Assembly (NCBI RefSeq): GCF_965137005.1 | Contig: NZ_CBCRXM010000005.1 | Coordinates: 124,001 to 188,000 of the forward strand | Origin: Sphingomonas_O antarctica | GTDB lineage: Bacteria > Pseudomonadota > Alphaproteobacteria > Sphingomonadales > Sphingomonadaceae | DNA: 64,000 bases | Direction: 5' to 3' | In this document: piece by piece, positions 17,842 to 25,338 of the stretch | How positions within the stretch are numbered: the first letter of the stretch is position 1 | How the letters are laid out: every line of letters begins with the position of its first letter | The notes under the pieces: model-generated | Seen by the model: the letters and a program-made list of their open reading frames with translations, nothing else | What the model was told of the DNA's origin: nothing | The model's database searches: none | Made by a program: the position numbers and the translations under genes

Positions 17842-18749
17842 CACCCGACCCTGTCCGCGAGCCCCAGCGGCAGTCCGGCATCGGGCGTGAAGCCATAGAG
17901 CGGCTCTCCGGGCAGCGCTTCGGCCACGATCTCTCGCACCTTCATCAGCGCGTCGAGCTCGATTCCCGTATCGTAACCCATCGCGTGCAGCATGAACGCC
18001 AGATCCTCGGTAACGATGTTGCCCGACGCGCCCGGCGCGAACGGACAACCGCCCAGCCCGCCCAGCGACGCATCGAGCGTCGTGATGCCCTCGTCCAGAC
18101 CCGCCAAGGCGTTGGCCAGACCCAGTCCGCGGGTGTTGTGGAGATGCAGCGTGGTCAGCGCATCGCCGACCGCGTCCCTTACCTTCCTCACCAGCCGCCT
18201 GACCTGCGCCGGATCGGCATAGCCGGTTGTGTCGCTCAGGCTGAATTCGCGCACACCCGCTTCATAGGCGGCGGCGGCGAGGCGAACCACTTGTTCCTCG
18301 GGGATCGCGCCTTCCAGCGTGCAGCCGAAAGCGGTGGACAGGCCGACCGCGAAGTGCACGCCAGCGTCATGCGCCATCGCCGCGACCTTGGCGATTTCGG
18401 CGAGCATCTCCGTGTGTGATTTGCGCACATTGTTCAGGCTGTGCGTTTCGGACATCGAAAACGGGATCGACATGCCGTGGACCCCGGCAGCGACCGCGCG
18501 TGCGGCGCCCTTGGCATTGGGCACCAAGGCGACGACGTTGAGGCCCGGCAGCGTCTTGGCAAAGGCAACGATTTCTGCGGTGTCGGCCATTTGCGGCAGA
18601 AGCGACGGTGGCACGAAGCTGCCGACTTCGATTTCGCGCACGCCGGCGGCAGCCTCCGCTGCGATCCAGCGCTTTTTCGCTTCGGTCGGCATGACACGAT
18701 CGATCGATTGCAGTCCGTCGCGCGGACCGACTTCGGAGATCAGGATCAT
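17841..18749 (-). CDS. HMG-CoA lyase family enzyme (possibly R-citramalyl-CoA lyase)
   Basis: This 302-residue TIM-barrel lyase starts ISEVGPRDGLQ. The metal site is visible as the HxH in LHLHNTRGLGLANAL, and the flexible glycine loop has the conserved Cys (GGLGGCPFAPGASGN). SLSDTTGYADP is another family block. It should cleave a 3-hydroxy-3-methylacyl-CoA. HMG-CoA (giving acetoacetate and acetyl-CoA) and R-citramalyl-CoA (giving pyruvate and acetyl-CoA) both fit the fold; the LeuCD and CoA-transferase neighbours favour citramalyl-CoA. The ATG overlaps the leuD stop by 4 bp. Leucine-degradation genes normally linked to HMG-CoA lyase are absent. Confidence 0.88.
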   Translation of the reverse strand: MILISEVGPRDGLQSIDRVMPTEAKKRWIAAEAAAGVREIEVGSFVPPSLLPQMADTAEIVAFAKTLPGLNVVALVPNAKGAARAVAAGVHGMSIPFSMSETHSLNNVRKSHTEMLAEIAKVAAMAHDAGVHFAVGLSTAFGCTLEGAIPEEQVVRLAAAAYEAGVREFSLSDTTGYADPAQVRRLVRKVRDAVGDALTTLHLHNTRGLGLANALAGLDEGITTLDASLGGLGGCPFAPGASGNIVTEDLAFMLHAMGYDTGIELDALMKVREIVAEALPGEPLYGFTPDAGLPLGLADRVG

Positions 18750-19345
18750 GACGCGTGCTCCAGATAGACCCATGGTCGCGCCATGCGGTCGCGCTGAGTC
18801 CATGATGTGATGGCCGCTTGATGCTTGAGCGTCAGGTCGATCGCTTCCAACCCTTCGAGCAGCATCGTTTTGGACTCGGCGTCGATCTCGAACGGCCAAT
18901 CCTGGCCGACCGCGCCGACGTTTTGTGCGGAGAGGTCGATGGTCGCTTCTTGCCCGGCGACTTCAGCAATCGCCGCCGCATCCAGCGCCACGGGCAGCAG
19001 GCCGTTGCGGACACAATTGTTACGAAAGATCGGTGCAAAACTTTCGGCAATCACTGCGCGGATGCCCCATCCGGCTAGCGCCCACACCGCATGTTCGCGG
19101 CTCGACCCGCAGCCGAAATTGGCCCCGGTGACGAGAATCCGGGCATCGGCAAATTCGGGGCGATTGAGCACGAATTCGGGATGCGGCTGACGGCCTTGTT
19201 GATAACGCCAGGGCGCGAACAGGCCGTCGGCGAGGCCGGTACGCCCTGTCGACTTCATCTCACGCGACGGGATAATCGTGTCGGTGTCGATATTGTCGCG
19301 GAGCAGCGGCGCAGCGAGCGAGGTCAGGCGCGTGAACGGCGTCAT
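18746..19345 (-). CDS. leuD: Isopropylmalate isomerase-type hydratase, small subunit
   Basis: This 199-residue swivel-domain subunit of the aconitase superfamily has NIDTDTIIPSRE near the N-terminus, ILVTGANFGCGSSREHAVWAL near residue 75 and FRNNCVRNGLLPV near 115. Together with the large subunit it would hydrate or dehydrate a branched diacid. Its stop overlaps the lyase start by 4 bp, and its start overlaps the leuC stop by 4 bp. Because it sits in a catabolic operon rather than with leuB, it may act on citraconate/citramalate or dimethylmaleate-like compounds instead of isopropylmalate. Confidence 0.87.
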   Translation of the reverse strand: MTPFTRLTSLAAPLLRDNIDTDTIIPSREMKSTGRTGLADGLFAPWRYQQGRQPHPEFVLNRPEFADARILVTGANFGCGSSREHAVWALAGWGIRAVIAESFAPIFRNNCVRNGLLPVALDAAAIAEVAGQEATIDLSAQNVGAVGQDWPFEIDAESKTMLLEGLEAIDLTLKHQAAITSWTQRDRMARPWVYLEHAS

Positions 19346-20697
19346 CCGGCGATTTTTCGCGGATCGGCGATGGCCCCGGCGATGGCGCTGGCGGCGACGG
19401 TTGCGGGACTGGCGATATGCGTGCGGATGCCCGGCCCCTGACGCCCCTCAAAATTCCGGTTGGTGGAGGAGATCACGCGGCTGCCGGGCGCAAAACCTTC
19501 GCCGCCGGCATAGAAACACAGCGAACAGCCGCTGTCGCGCCATTCGAAACCGGCGCGGGTGAAGATCTTGTCGAGCCCCTCGGCTTCGGCGGCACGCTTG
19601 ACGGCGCGACTGCCGGGCACGGCCAAGGCGACAACACCCGCTGCGATATGTTTGCCGTCGAGAATGGTTGCAGCGGCGCGCAGATCGGACAGGCGCGCAT
19701 TGGTGCAGCTGCCGAGAAACGCCGCAGCGATTGGCGTATGCTCGATCCGGTCGCCCGGCGTCAGGCCGACATAATCGTGTGCACGCCCCGGTCCGTGTGG
19801 CACGATCGCATCGATCGGGATGCTGTGTTCGGGGCTGGTGCCCCAGCTGACCATCGGTGCGATGCCGTTGGCGTCGATGACGATCTCGGTGTCGAACTGC
19901 GCATCGGCGTCGCTGTATAAATCCGACCAGTCGGGCAGCGGATCGGGCGCGTAACGTCTCCCCGCGAGATAGTCGCATGCCACAGTGTCAGGCGCCATGA
20001 TCGCGCCGACTGCGGCGAATTCGGTCGCCATGTTGCACAGGGTCATGCGCGCTTCCATGTCGAGCGCCGACACCGCCTCGCCGGCGAACTCGACGACATG
20101 GCCCGATCCGCCGCCCGCACCGTGCTTGGTGAGCAGAAAAAGCGCCATGTCCTTGGCGGTGACCCCGGGCTGCAGCGCGCCGGTGAAGGTGATCCGCATT
20201 GTACGCGGCCGCTGTATCCGGAGCGTGCCGGTGACCATAGCATGCTCGGCTTCGCTGCTGCCGATGCCCCACGCGAACGCCCCGAACGCGCCCTGCGTAC
20301 AGGTGTGGCTGTCGGGCGCGACCAGCGTCAGGCCGGGCAGCACGATGCCGAGTTCGGGCGAAATGACATGCGTAATGCCCTGATCGGGGTCATCGACGTC
20401 GAACAAGGTGATGCCTGCCGTCTCTGCCGCAGCCCGCGTTTCGGTGATGAACGCGCTGCCGCCCGGGACTTCGGTCGCGTCGCCCGAACGGTCTCGCGTC
20501 GAGACGATATGGTCCATCACCGCAAACACGCGCGCCGGGTCGGCGACGCTGCGCCCTGCCGCCGCCATCGACTTGAGTGCCGCCGCCCCGGTGCGTTCGT
20601 GAAGGAACACCCGATCAATGGCGAGCAGCGCCGCGCCGTCGCCCAGATCGGCGACGACGTGCGCATCCCAGATCTTGGCGAACAGGGTTTTAGCCAG
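19342..20697 (-). CDS. leuC: Isopropylmalate isomerase-type hydratase, large subunit (probable CTG start)
   Basis: This aconitase-superfamily large subunit carries Fe-S ligands in FLGSCTNAR and in SGCSLC near the end, and the STNRNFEGRQG signature. The conserved LeuC N-terminus (AKTLFAKIWDAHVV) is encoded upstream of the first usual start (GTG at 20610). It is reached only from a CTG at 20695-20697, which would give 451 residues; no ATG, GTG or TTG lies between it and the next upstream stop. The block after the Fe-S cysteines reads CFYAGGEG rather than the usual CLAMNPD of leucine-pathway enzymes, so the substrate may differ. It overlaps the upstream gene by 8 bp. Confidence 0.85.
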   Translation of the reverse strand: MAKTLFAKIWDAHVVADLGDGAALLAIDRVFLHERTGAAALKSMAAAGRSVADPARVFAVMDHIVSTRDRSGDATEVPGGSAFITETRAAAETAGITLFDVDDPDQGITHVISPELGIVLPGLTLVAPDSHTCTQGAFGAFAWGIGSSEAEHAMVTGTLRIQRPRTMRITFTGALQPGVTAKDMALFLLTKHGAGGGSGHVVEFAGEAVSALDMEARMTLCNMATEFAAVGAIMAPDTVACDYLAGRRYAPDPLPDWSDLYSDADAQFDTEIVIDANGIAPMVSWGTSPEHSIPIDAIVPHGPGRAHDYVGLTPGDRIEHTPIAAAFLGSCTNARLSDLRAAATILDGKHIAAGVVALAVPGSRAVKRAAEAEGLDKIFTRAGFEWRDSGCSLCFYAGGEGFAPGSRVISSTNRNFEGRQGPGIRTHIASPATVAASAIAGAIADPRKIAG

Positions 20698-21178
20698 TTT
20701 GTCCCTCCAGCGACCGCCAGTCGCGCGTCACGAACTTTTCCTGAATAGCCGTGCGCGTCTCCAGCATCCCGTTGCGAATCCAGTGCCAGGTGCGACAGCG
20801 ATTATGACCGTCGTCGGCAATCTGGATCTGTTCATAGAGATATAGCGAGGGATCGCCCTGTCGCTGCCAATACAGCATTACCGTACGGTTATATTCGTCG
20901 AGCGGCACTTCGGCGGCCCAACCCTTGATCAGATCATTGTCCCACCACACGCGCTTGTCGCGATATTCGGCGGGAAATTCGCGGACCTCGGTGCGCCCGT
21001 CGGCCCAGGTGTAATAATTGGTCTGGTGATAGAGATGCGGGCCACTGTCCGGAAAGCGGCAGAACAAGCGCGATTTGTGCTCGTCGATCTTCTCATTCGC
21101 AGCGTTGAAATAGGTGTAGATGCCGTCCCACACGCCTTCGTGCCGCGCGAGCAGTGGCATGTCCTCGCGAATTCCCAT
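20690..21178 (-). CDS. DUF3598/lipocalin-like protein, copy 1
   Basis: This 162-residue soluble protein begins MGIREDMPLLARHEGVWDG and contains YTWADGRTEVREFPAEYRD, then VWWDNDL and MLYWQRQGDP. The pattern looks like a small beta-barrel of the DUF3598/lipocalin-like group. A paralogue with the same landmarks is encoded at 26744-27187. The ATG at 21178 is used because GGGAGG lies nine bases upstream; another ATG at 21187 would abut that site. It is the second gene of the minus-strand operon, between the hydrolase and leuC. It may bind or isomerise a pathway intermediate; no catalytic residues can be named. Confidence 0.72.
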   Translation of the reverse strand: MGIREDMPLLARHEGVWDGIYTYFNAANEKIDEHKSRLFCRFPDSGPHLYHQTNYYTWADGRTEVREFPAEYRDKRVWWDNDLIKGWAAEVPLDEYNRTVMLYWQRQGDPSLYLYEQIQIADDGHNRCRTWHWIRNGMLETRTAIQEKFVTRDWRSLEGQTG

Positions 21179-21180
21179 GG

Positions 21181-22458
21181 TCAGCATCCTCCCTGTTGTC
21201 TGGCAATATGAAAGGCTTTCGCCGCGTGTGCCCGCAGAATGGATAGAGTGTCGCGGGCCAGCGCGTCGGGGTCGAGTGTCGCGGCATCGATCGGGCGCTC
21301 ATGTCGTGCATTAGCGGCATACCACGGATCGAACAGTGCGCGGGCGCGGGCGATACCCCACGCACGCGCCAGATGACTGCCAAAGCGGTCGGGGGTGAAA
21401 TCGGGATAGAGCTTGTCCGGACCGCCTCTGGGTAACGGTTCGAGCGTGACCGGTCGGTCAAGCGCATCGATTACCGCTTGCCACGGTGCCCATGTCTCAG
21501 GCGCGGTACCCGGCCAATCGTCCGACAGTCCAAAGCCTGGCAAATCGACATGCGCGCCCCGCCAGTGCAACTGGCCGTCAAAGTCAGTGGTGGTGACGGT
21601 CACAAACCCTTCGTCCTCCGCTTGTGCGAGGACGGGACACGATCCCTGCGCCAGTTCGGCGAGGAAGGCTAAGCTGGCCGCTTGCTGGTCCGCCGGGGTC
21701 GCGACCTTGCGCGCGAGCCAGGACGCCGGGAGCAGGCCCAGTCGATCGATATGCGCCTGCAGCGGATCGCCATCATAAGCGGTGATCAAAACCGGCGGCG
21801 TCACGCTGTCGGGTGTTGGGACATCGCGCGGCGCGCTGAGCACGGCACCATAGCCGGCGCGATAAGCATCTCCCGCCGCGAGCATGTCCATCACCGTGTC
21901 GTTCACCTTCACCGGATCGTCATGAGCCCCGCTCAACCGCGTCGCATCGCGCACGTCAAACCACGGAAAGACCCAGCTCTGTTCGAGGATGCGGTTCCAC
22001 AGCCAGGTCAAATGCTCGCCATAAGCGGTGGGCTGGAATGGCGGCAGATAGGATTCGGCGAACACCCGCATTTCATCGTCCGTCCAAACCGCATAGCCGC
22101 CGACTGCAAGACCGTGGAACCGGTCGGGGTGCCGCTTCAGCGCCGCGACCAGGATGATCCCGCCCGAATGGAAGCCGTAGGCGGCGACCTTGTCGAGACC
22201 CAGCGCGTCGAGGGTCGCGACCAAGGCATCGGCGAAATCGTCGATATCGGGGGTGCCGGGCAGCGCATCGGATTGTCCGAACCCCGGAGTATCGAGCGCA
22301 AGGCAGGTGAACTGCGTGCCCCATTGGCGCATCAACGGCGCATATTCGGCCGAGGAGCGCGGGCTTTGATGAATCATGATCAGCGGCGGTCCGTCGCCAC
22401 AGCGCCGGTAATGGACGCGGCGGGTGCCGACATCGACGAAATGGCGTGTAATCTGCAT
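21181..22458 (-). CDS. Alpha/beta-hydrolase fold enzyme
   Basis: This 425-residue protein starts with the fold typical of alpha/beta hydrolases: RRVHYRRCGDGPPLIMIHQSPRSS (oxyanion region), then LALDTPGFGQSDALPG and AYGFHSGGIILVAALKR, where the nucleophile elbow G-x-H-S-G-G gives Ser near residue 112. The C-terminal 120 residues are an unusual extension. It could cleave an ester, amide or C-C bond; the operon suggests a ring-derived intermediate. It is the first gene of the leuCD operon. The start codon is uncertain: the ATG at 22458 is only six bases from the operator, and an ATG at 22485 would put the operator inside the coding region. Confidence 0.82.
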   Translation of the reverse strand: MQITRHFVDVGTRRVHYRRCGDGPPLIMIHQSPRSSAEYAPLMRQWGTQFTCLALDTPGFGQSDALPGTPDIDDFADALVATLDALGLDKVAAYGFHSGGIILVAALKRHPDRFHGLAVGGYAVWTDDEMRVFAESYLPPFQPTAYGEHLTWLWNRILEQSWVFPWFDVRDATRLSGAHDDPVKVNDTVMDMLAAGDAYRAGYGAVLSAPRDVPTPDSVTPPVLITAYDGDPLQAHIDRLGLLPASWLARKVATPADQQAASLAFLAELAQGSCPVLAQAEDEGFVTVTTTDFDGQLHWRGAHVDLPGFGLSDDWPGTAPETWAPWQAVIDALDRPVTLEPLPRGGPDKLYPDFTPDRFGSHLARAWGIARARALFDPWYAANARHERPIDAATLDPDALARDTLSILRAHAAKAFHIARQQGGC

Positions 22459-22464
22459 ACCGCT

Positions 22465-22482
22465 AATTTGTCCGGACAAATT
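22465..22482. promoter_or_regulatory. Palindromic operator 1 (perfect 18-mer)
   Basis: The 18-base palindrome AATTTGTCCGGACAAATT lies between the divergent hydrolase (minus) and cysteine hydrolase (plus) operons. It is 40 bp before the plus-strand start. TTGT-N4-ACAA with a GT...AC core is the architecture recognised by HutC-subfamily GntR regulators, and one is encoded at 41880. Confidence 0.85.
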
Positions 22483-22521
22483 CATCTCGACAACCCCAAA
22501 TCGTCGCGGCACAGTCACAAT

Positions 22522-23199
22522 ATGCTTGGAACCCGCATGATCGCCGATGACCGCACGGCACGCCAGATTTTCGACGACACGATGGCCAATCCCGCGCGCG
22601 CCAAATTCGGCATGGGCGAAAAGCTGGCGATCGTGAACGTCGATTTCCAGCGGGCTTATACCGACATCCATGCCTTCAAGACGGCTTACGAAACCGACCC
22701 GCGTCAGATCGAGCATGTCAACACGATCAGCCGCCTCGCTCGTGCCAAGGGCATGCCGGTCATCTGGACGCATGTCGGCTATATGGCGGGTGGCGAGGAT
22801 GCCGGCGTGTGGGGGACGCGGACGAACACGCCCGACAGCCTGCAAAATATTCAAATCGGCTCCGAGCGCTGGGATTTCGACCCGCGCTGCGAGATCGATA
22901 AGACGCAGGATGCGATCTACACCAAACGCATGCCGTCGGCGTTCTTCGAGACGCCGCTGGCGTCGTGGCTGGTGTGGCACAAGGTCGACACGGTGATCGT
23001 CACCGGCGGCAGCACATCGGGCTGCGTTCGGGCGACGGCAATCGACAGCGTGAGTCACGGTTACCGCACGATCGTCCCGATCGAATGTGTCGCCGACAAG
23101 CATGAGAGCTATCATTTCGCGAACCTGACCGATCTTCAGTTGAAATATGCGGATGTCGAGCCGGTCCAAGTGGTGATCGACTGGATGGAGGCCCGGTGA
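22522..23199 (+). CDS. Isochorismatase-fold cysteine hydrolase (maleamate/N-carbamoylsarcosine amidase type)
   Basis: This 225-residue protein shows the Asp-Lys-Cys triad of the family: Asp in IVNVDFQRAYT, Lys in YTKRMPSAFF and Cys in GGSTSGCVRATA. The last motif with VSHGYRTIVPIECVADKHES is characteristic of N-carbamoylsarcosine amidase and maleamate amidohydrolase (NicF) relatives, which release ammonia from a half-amide. It is the first gene of the plus-strand operon from operator 1 and overlaps the next gene by 4 bp (GTGA). An alternative ATG lies at 22537. Position next to deacetylase-fold cyclic amide hydrolases supports action on the opened half-amide. Confidence 0.87.
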   Translation: MLGTRMIADDRTARQIFDDTMANPARAKFGMGEKLAIVNVDFQRAYTDIHAFKTAYETDPRQIEHVNTISRLARAKGMPVIWTHVGYMAGGEDAGVWGTRTNTPDSLQNIQIGSERWDFDPRCEIDKTQDAIYTKRMPSAFFETPLASWLVWHKVDTVIVTGGSTSGCVRATAIDSVSHGYRTIVPIECVADKHESYHFANLTDLQLKYADVEPVQVVIDWMEAR

Positions 23200-24056
23200 A
23201 ATCCGACCCGGACCTGTATGCTTTCTCGCCTTATCGCGACCGGCCACGGATCACCTGGCCCGGCGGCAAACAAGTCGCGGTGTGGGTCGCGCCCAACCTC
23301 GAATATTACGAGATTGATCCGCCCGCGCACCCGCGGCGCAAGGCGTGGACCAAACCGCATCCCGATGTCGTCGGCTATAGCCACCGCGATCACAGCAACC
23401 GCGTGTCGCACTGGCGCATGGCCGACGTGATGACGCGCCACGGCTTTCCGGGTTCGGTCAGCCTGTCGGTCGCGCTGTGCCAGCATCACCCGGCTGTCGT
23501 CGCCGATGGCGTCGCGCGAGGCTGGGAGTATTTCAGCCATGGCATCTATAACACCCGCTACGCGTACGACATGTCCGAAGCGCAGGAACGCGCGATCATC
23601 GAGGATTCGATCCGCACCGTCCGTGATGCGACCGACCAGAAGATCCGCGGCTGGCTCGCACCCGCGCTGACGCACACCGAAAATACCCTCAATCTGATCG
23701 CCGAATACGGCTTGGATTACACCTGCGACCTGTATCACGACGATCAGCCGACGCGCATCGCCACGAAGTCCGGCGACCTGATTTCGATGCCGTACAGTCT
23801 CGAGGTGAACGACCATTACGGTTTCTTCGTCTATAATATGAGCCCGCGCGATTATGCCGACACGCTGGTGCGCCAGTTCCGCCGGCTGGCGGACGAGGGC
23901 GGCACGGTGATGTGTATTCCGCTGCACGCCTATCTGATCGGCCAGCCGCATCGCATCGGCCCGTTTGCCGAGGCGCTCCATGAAATAGCCGCGGACGGAC
24001 GGGCGTGGGCGACGACTGCGGGCGAGATCGCCGATGCATGGAGGGCCCAACAATGA
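23196..24056 (+). CDS. PuuE/cyclic-imide-hydrolase-type polysaccharide deacetylase-fold protein, copy 1
   Basis: This 286-residue NodB-fold protein belongs to the branch containing the allantoinase PuuE and bacterial cyclic imide hydrolases. Landmarks are ITWPGGKQVAVWV near the N-terminus, WEYFSHGIYNTRY near residue 110, RGWLAPALTHTENT near 150 and IPLHAYLIGQPHRI near 240. These enzymes hydrolyse cyclic amides or imides. It starts with GTG overlapping the cysteine-hydrolase stop, a sequence that suggests ring opening followed by amide cleavage. Two further members lie at 24424 and 48771. Confidence 0.86.
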   Translation: MKSDPDLYAFSPYRDRPRITWPGGKQVAVWVAPNLEYYEIDPPAHPRRKAWTKPHPDVVGYSHRDHSNRVSHWRMADVMTRHGFPGSVSLSVALCQHHPAVVADGVARGWEYFSHGIYNTRYAYDMSEAQERAIIEDSIRTVRDATDQKIRGWLAPALTHTENTLNLIAEYGLDYTCDLYHDDQPTRIATKSGDLISMPYSLEVNDHYGFFVYNMSPRDYADTLVRQFRRLADEGGTVMCIPLHAYLIGQPHRIGPFAEALHEIAADGRAWATTAGEIADAWRAQQ

Positions 24057-24427
24057 CGCGCGCAATGGCAAGTCGCACGATCATCTTCGGGATCGTCTTT
24101 TGGTTTTTGGCGGCGCAGTTCGTCCACTTTTTCCCGCAATTGTTCGATCGAGGGTGGCAGCAGATGGCGGTCTATGCGGCCGTCATTCCATTGAGCTGGG
24201 CAAGTGTGCCGTTGGCACTGGCCATCGCGCGCGCTCCAAAGCTGCTGGCCGTCGAAATCGTTGCGATCGGCACGGCGGCGGCAGCGCTGTTCGACGGGAT
24301 CGCCATCGCCTGGGCGCCGCACCTCTACGCAGGCCTGTCCAATATGACGCAGATGGGCGCGGCGATGATTCTGTGGGGCGTCGGCTGGCTGCTGGTCTTT
24401 GCGCTGTGGGCCAAGGCGCGCGGATGA
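24053..24427 (+). CDS. Small four-helix membrane protein
   Basis: This 124-residue protein consists of about four hydrophobic segments (IIFGIVFWFLAAQFVHFF, VYAAVIPLSWASVPLALAIA, a middle helix and MILWGVGWLLVFALW). It resembles the small DUF5367 type. No transport motif is visible. Both ends overlap the flanking deacetylase-fold genes by 4 bp (ATGA), so it is tightly locked into the operon and may be a small transporter subunit or membrane partner. Function unknown. Confidence 0.78.
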   Translation: MTRAMASRTIIFGIVFWFLAAQFVHFFPQLFDRGWQQMAVYAAVIPLSWASVPLALAIARAPKLLAVEIVAIGTAAAALFDGIAIAWAPHLYAGLSNMTQMGAAMILWGVGWLLVFALWAKARG

Positions 24428-25338
24428 CGCTCGACGCCGCCTATCTCGACTATCCACGCCGGCGCGAAGGCTATGATCACGACCTTTATCCTTGGTCGGC
24501 GCTCAAAGACCGCGCGCCGGTGTATTGGCCTGGCGGCGCGGCGGTGGCGGTATGGCTGTGCGTCAGTCTGGAATATTTCCCGCTGACACCCGTCGACACG
24601 CCGTTCCGGGCACCGGGGCATATGCAGACGCCCTATCCCGACTACCGCCATTACACTGCGCGCGAATACGGCACGCGGATCGGCTTTTACCGGTTGCTCG
24701 ATGCATTCGCGAAGGCGGGTATCCGCGCGAGCATCGCTTGCAACAGCGCGATTGCCGAGCGTTACCCACAAATCATCGCCGACATTGTGGCCGGTGGTCA
24801 CGAGATCATCGCGCATTCGACCGACATGAACGGCACCATCGCCAGCGGGATGCCGGAAGCGGACGAATGCGCTCTGATCGCAACGTCGCTCGACACCCTT
24901 GAACGCATCGGCGGCAAACGCCCGCGGGGCTGGCTGTCGATCGCGCGCAGCGAAAGCTGGAACACGCCGCGCCTGCTTTGCGAAGCGGGCGTCGATTACA
25001 CGTGCGACTGGGTCAATGACGAGCTGCCCTATCGCTTCACCAACGGCCTGATCGACCTGCCGCTCAATCACGAATTGAGCGACCGCCAGATCGTCGCCAC
25101 GCAGCAGCAATCGGCAGACAGTTATGCGCAGTCGATCAATGACGCGTTCGACTGGTTGAACGGCGAGGCGGCGCGTGAGCGCGGTGGACGGATGCTGCCA
25201 CTGCATGTGACGCCATACATCATGGGCCTGCCGTACCGCATCGGCGCGCTCGAAACGCTGCTCGCCGATCTGAAAGCAAAGGGTGCCTGGTTCGCGACGG
25301 GCGCGGAGGTCGTCGACGCGTGGGAGGCGCAGCAATGA
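24424..25338 (+). CDS. PuuE/cyclic-imide-hydrolase-type deacetylase-fold protein, copy 2
   Basis: This 304-residue member of the same family as the 23196 gene has PVYWPGGAAVAVWLCVSLEY near the N-terminus, HEIIAHSTDMNG near residue 127, RGWLSIARSESWNTP near 165 and LPLHVTPYIMGLPYRI near 260. The divergence from copy 1 suggests a different ring substrate rather than recent duplication. The ATG overlaps the membrane protein stop by 4 bp, and its own stop overlaps the aldehyde dehydrogenase ATG. Confidence 0.86.
   Translation: MTLDAAYLDYPRRREGYDHDLYPWSALKDRAPVYWPGGAAVAVWLCVSLEYFPLTPVDTPFRAPGHMQTPYPDYRHYTAREYGTRIGFYRLLDAFAKAGIRASIACNSAIAERYPQIIADIVAGGHEIIAHSTDMNGTIASGMPEADECALIATSLDTLERIGGKRPRGWLSIARSESWNTPRLLCEAGVDYTCDWVNDELPYRFTNGLIDLPLNHELSDRQIVATQQQSADSYAQSINDAFDWLNGEAARERGGRMLPLHVTPYIMGLPYRIGALETLLADLKAKGAWFATGAEVVDAWEAQQ

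Noticed and set aside
18746..20697. leuC/leuD as ordinary leucine biosynthesis genes
   Set aside because: Kept as gene symbols for family only. There is no leuA or leuB here, the genes share an operon with an HMG-CoA-lyase-type enzyme and a CoA-transferase, and the region after the Fe-S cysteines differs from leucine-pathway LeuC; biosynthesis is not excluded but is less likely.
21413..21423. TTGTCCGGACC in the alpha/beta hydrolase gene
   Set aside because: Only the left half-site is present, the right half-site is degraded, and it is not near a gene start; treated as a chance half-site.
22440..22500. Reading the operator at 22465 as coding sequence of the hydrolase (start at 22485)
   Set aside because: The residues encoded there (NLSGQIS) have no similarity to hydrolase N-termini, and the same palindrome occurs in clear intergenic sites, so a regulatory reading is preferred; the exact start remains uncertain.
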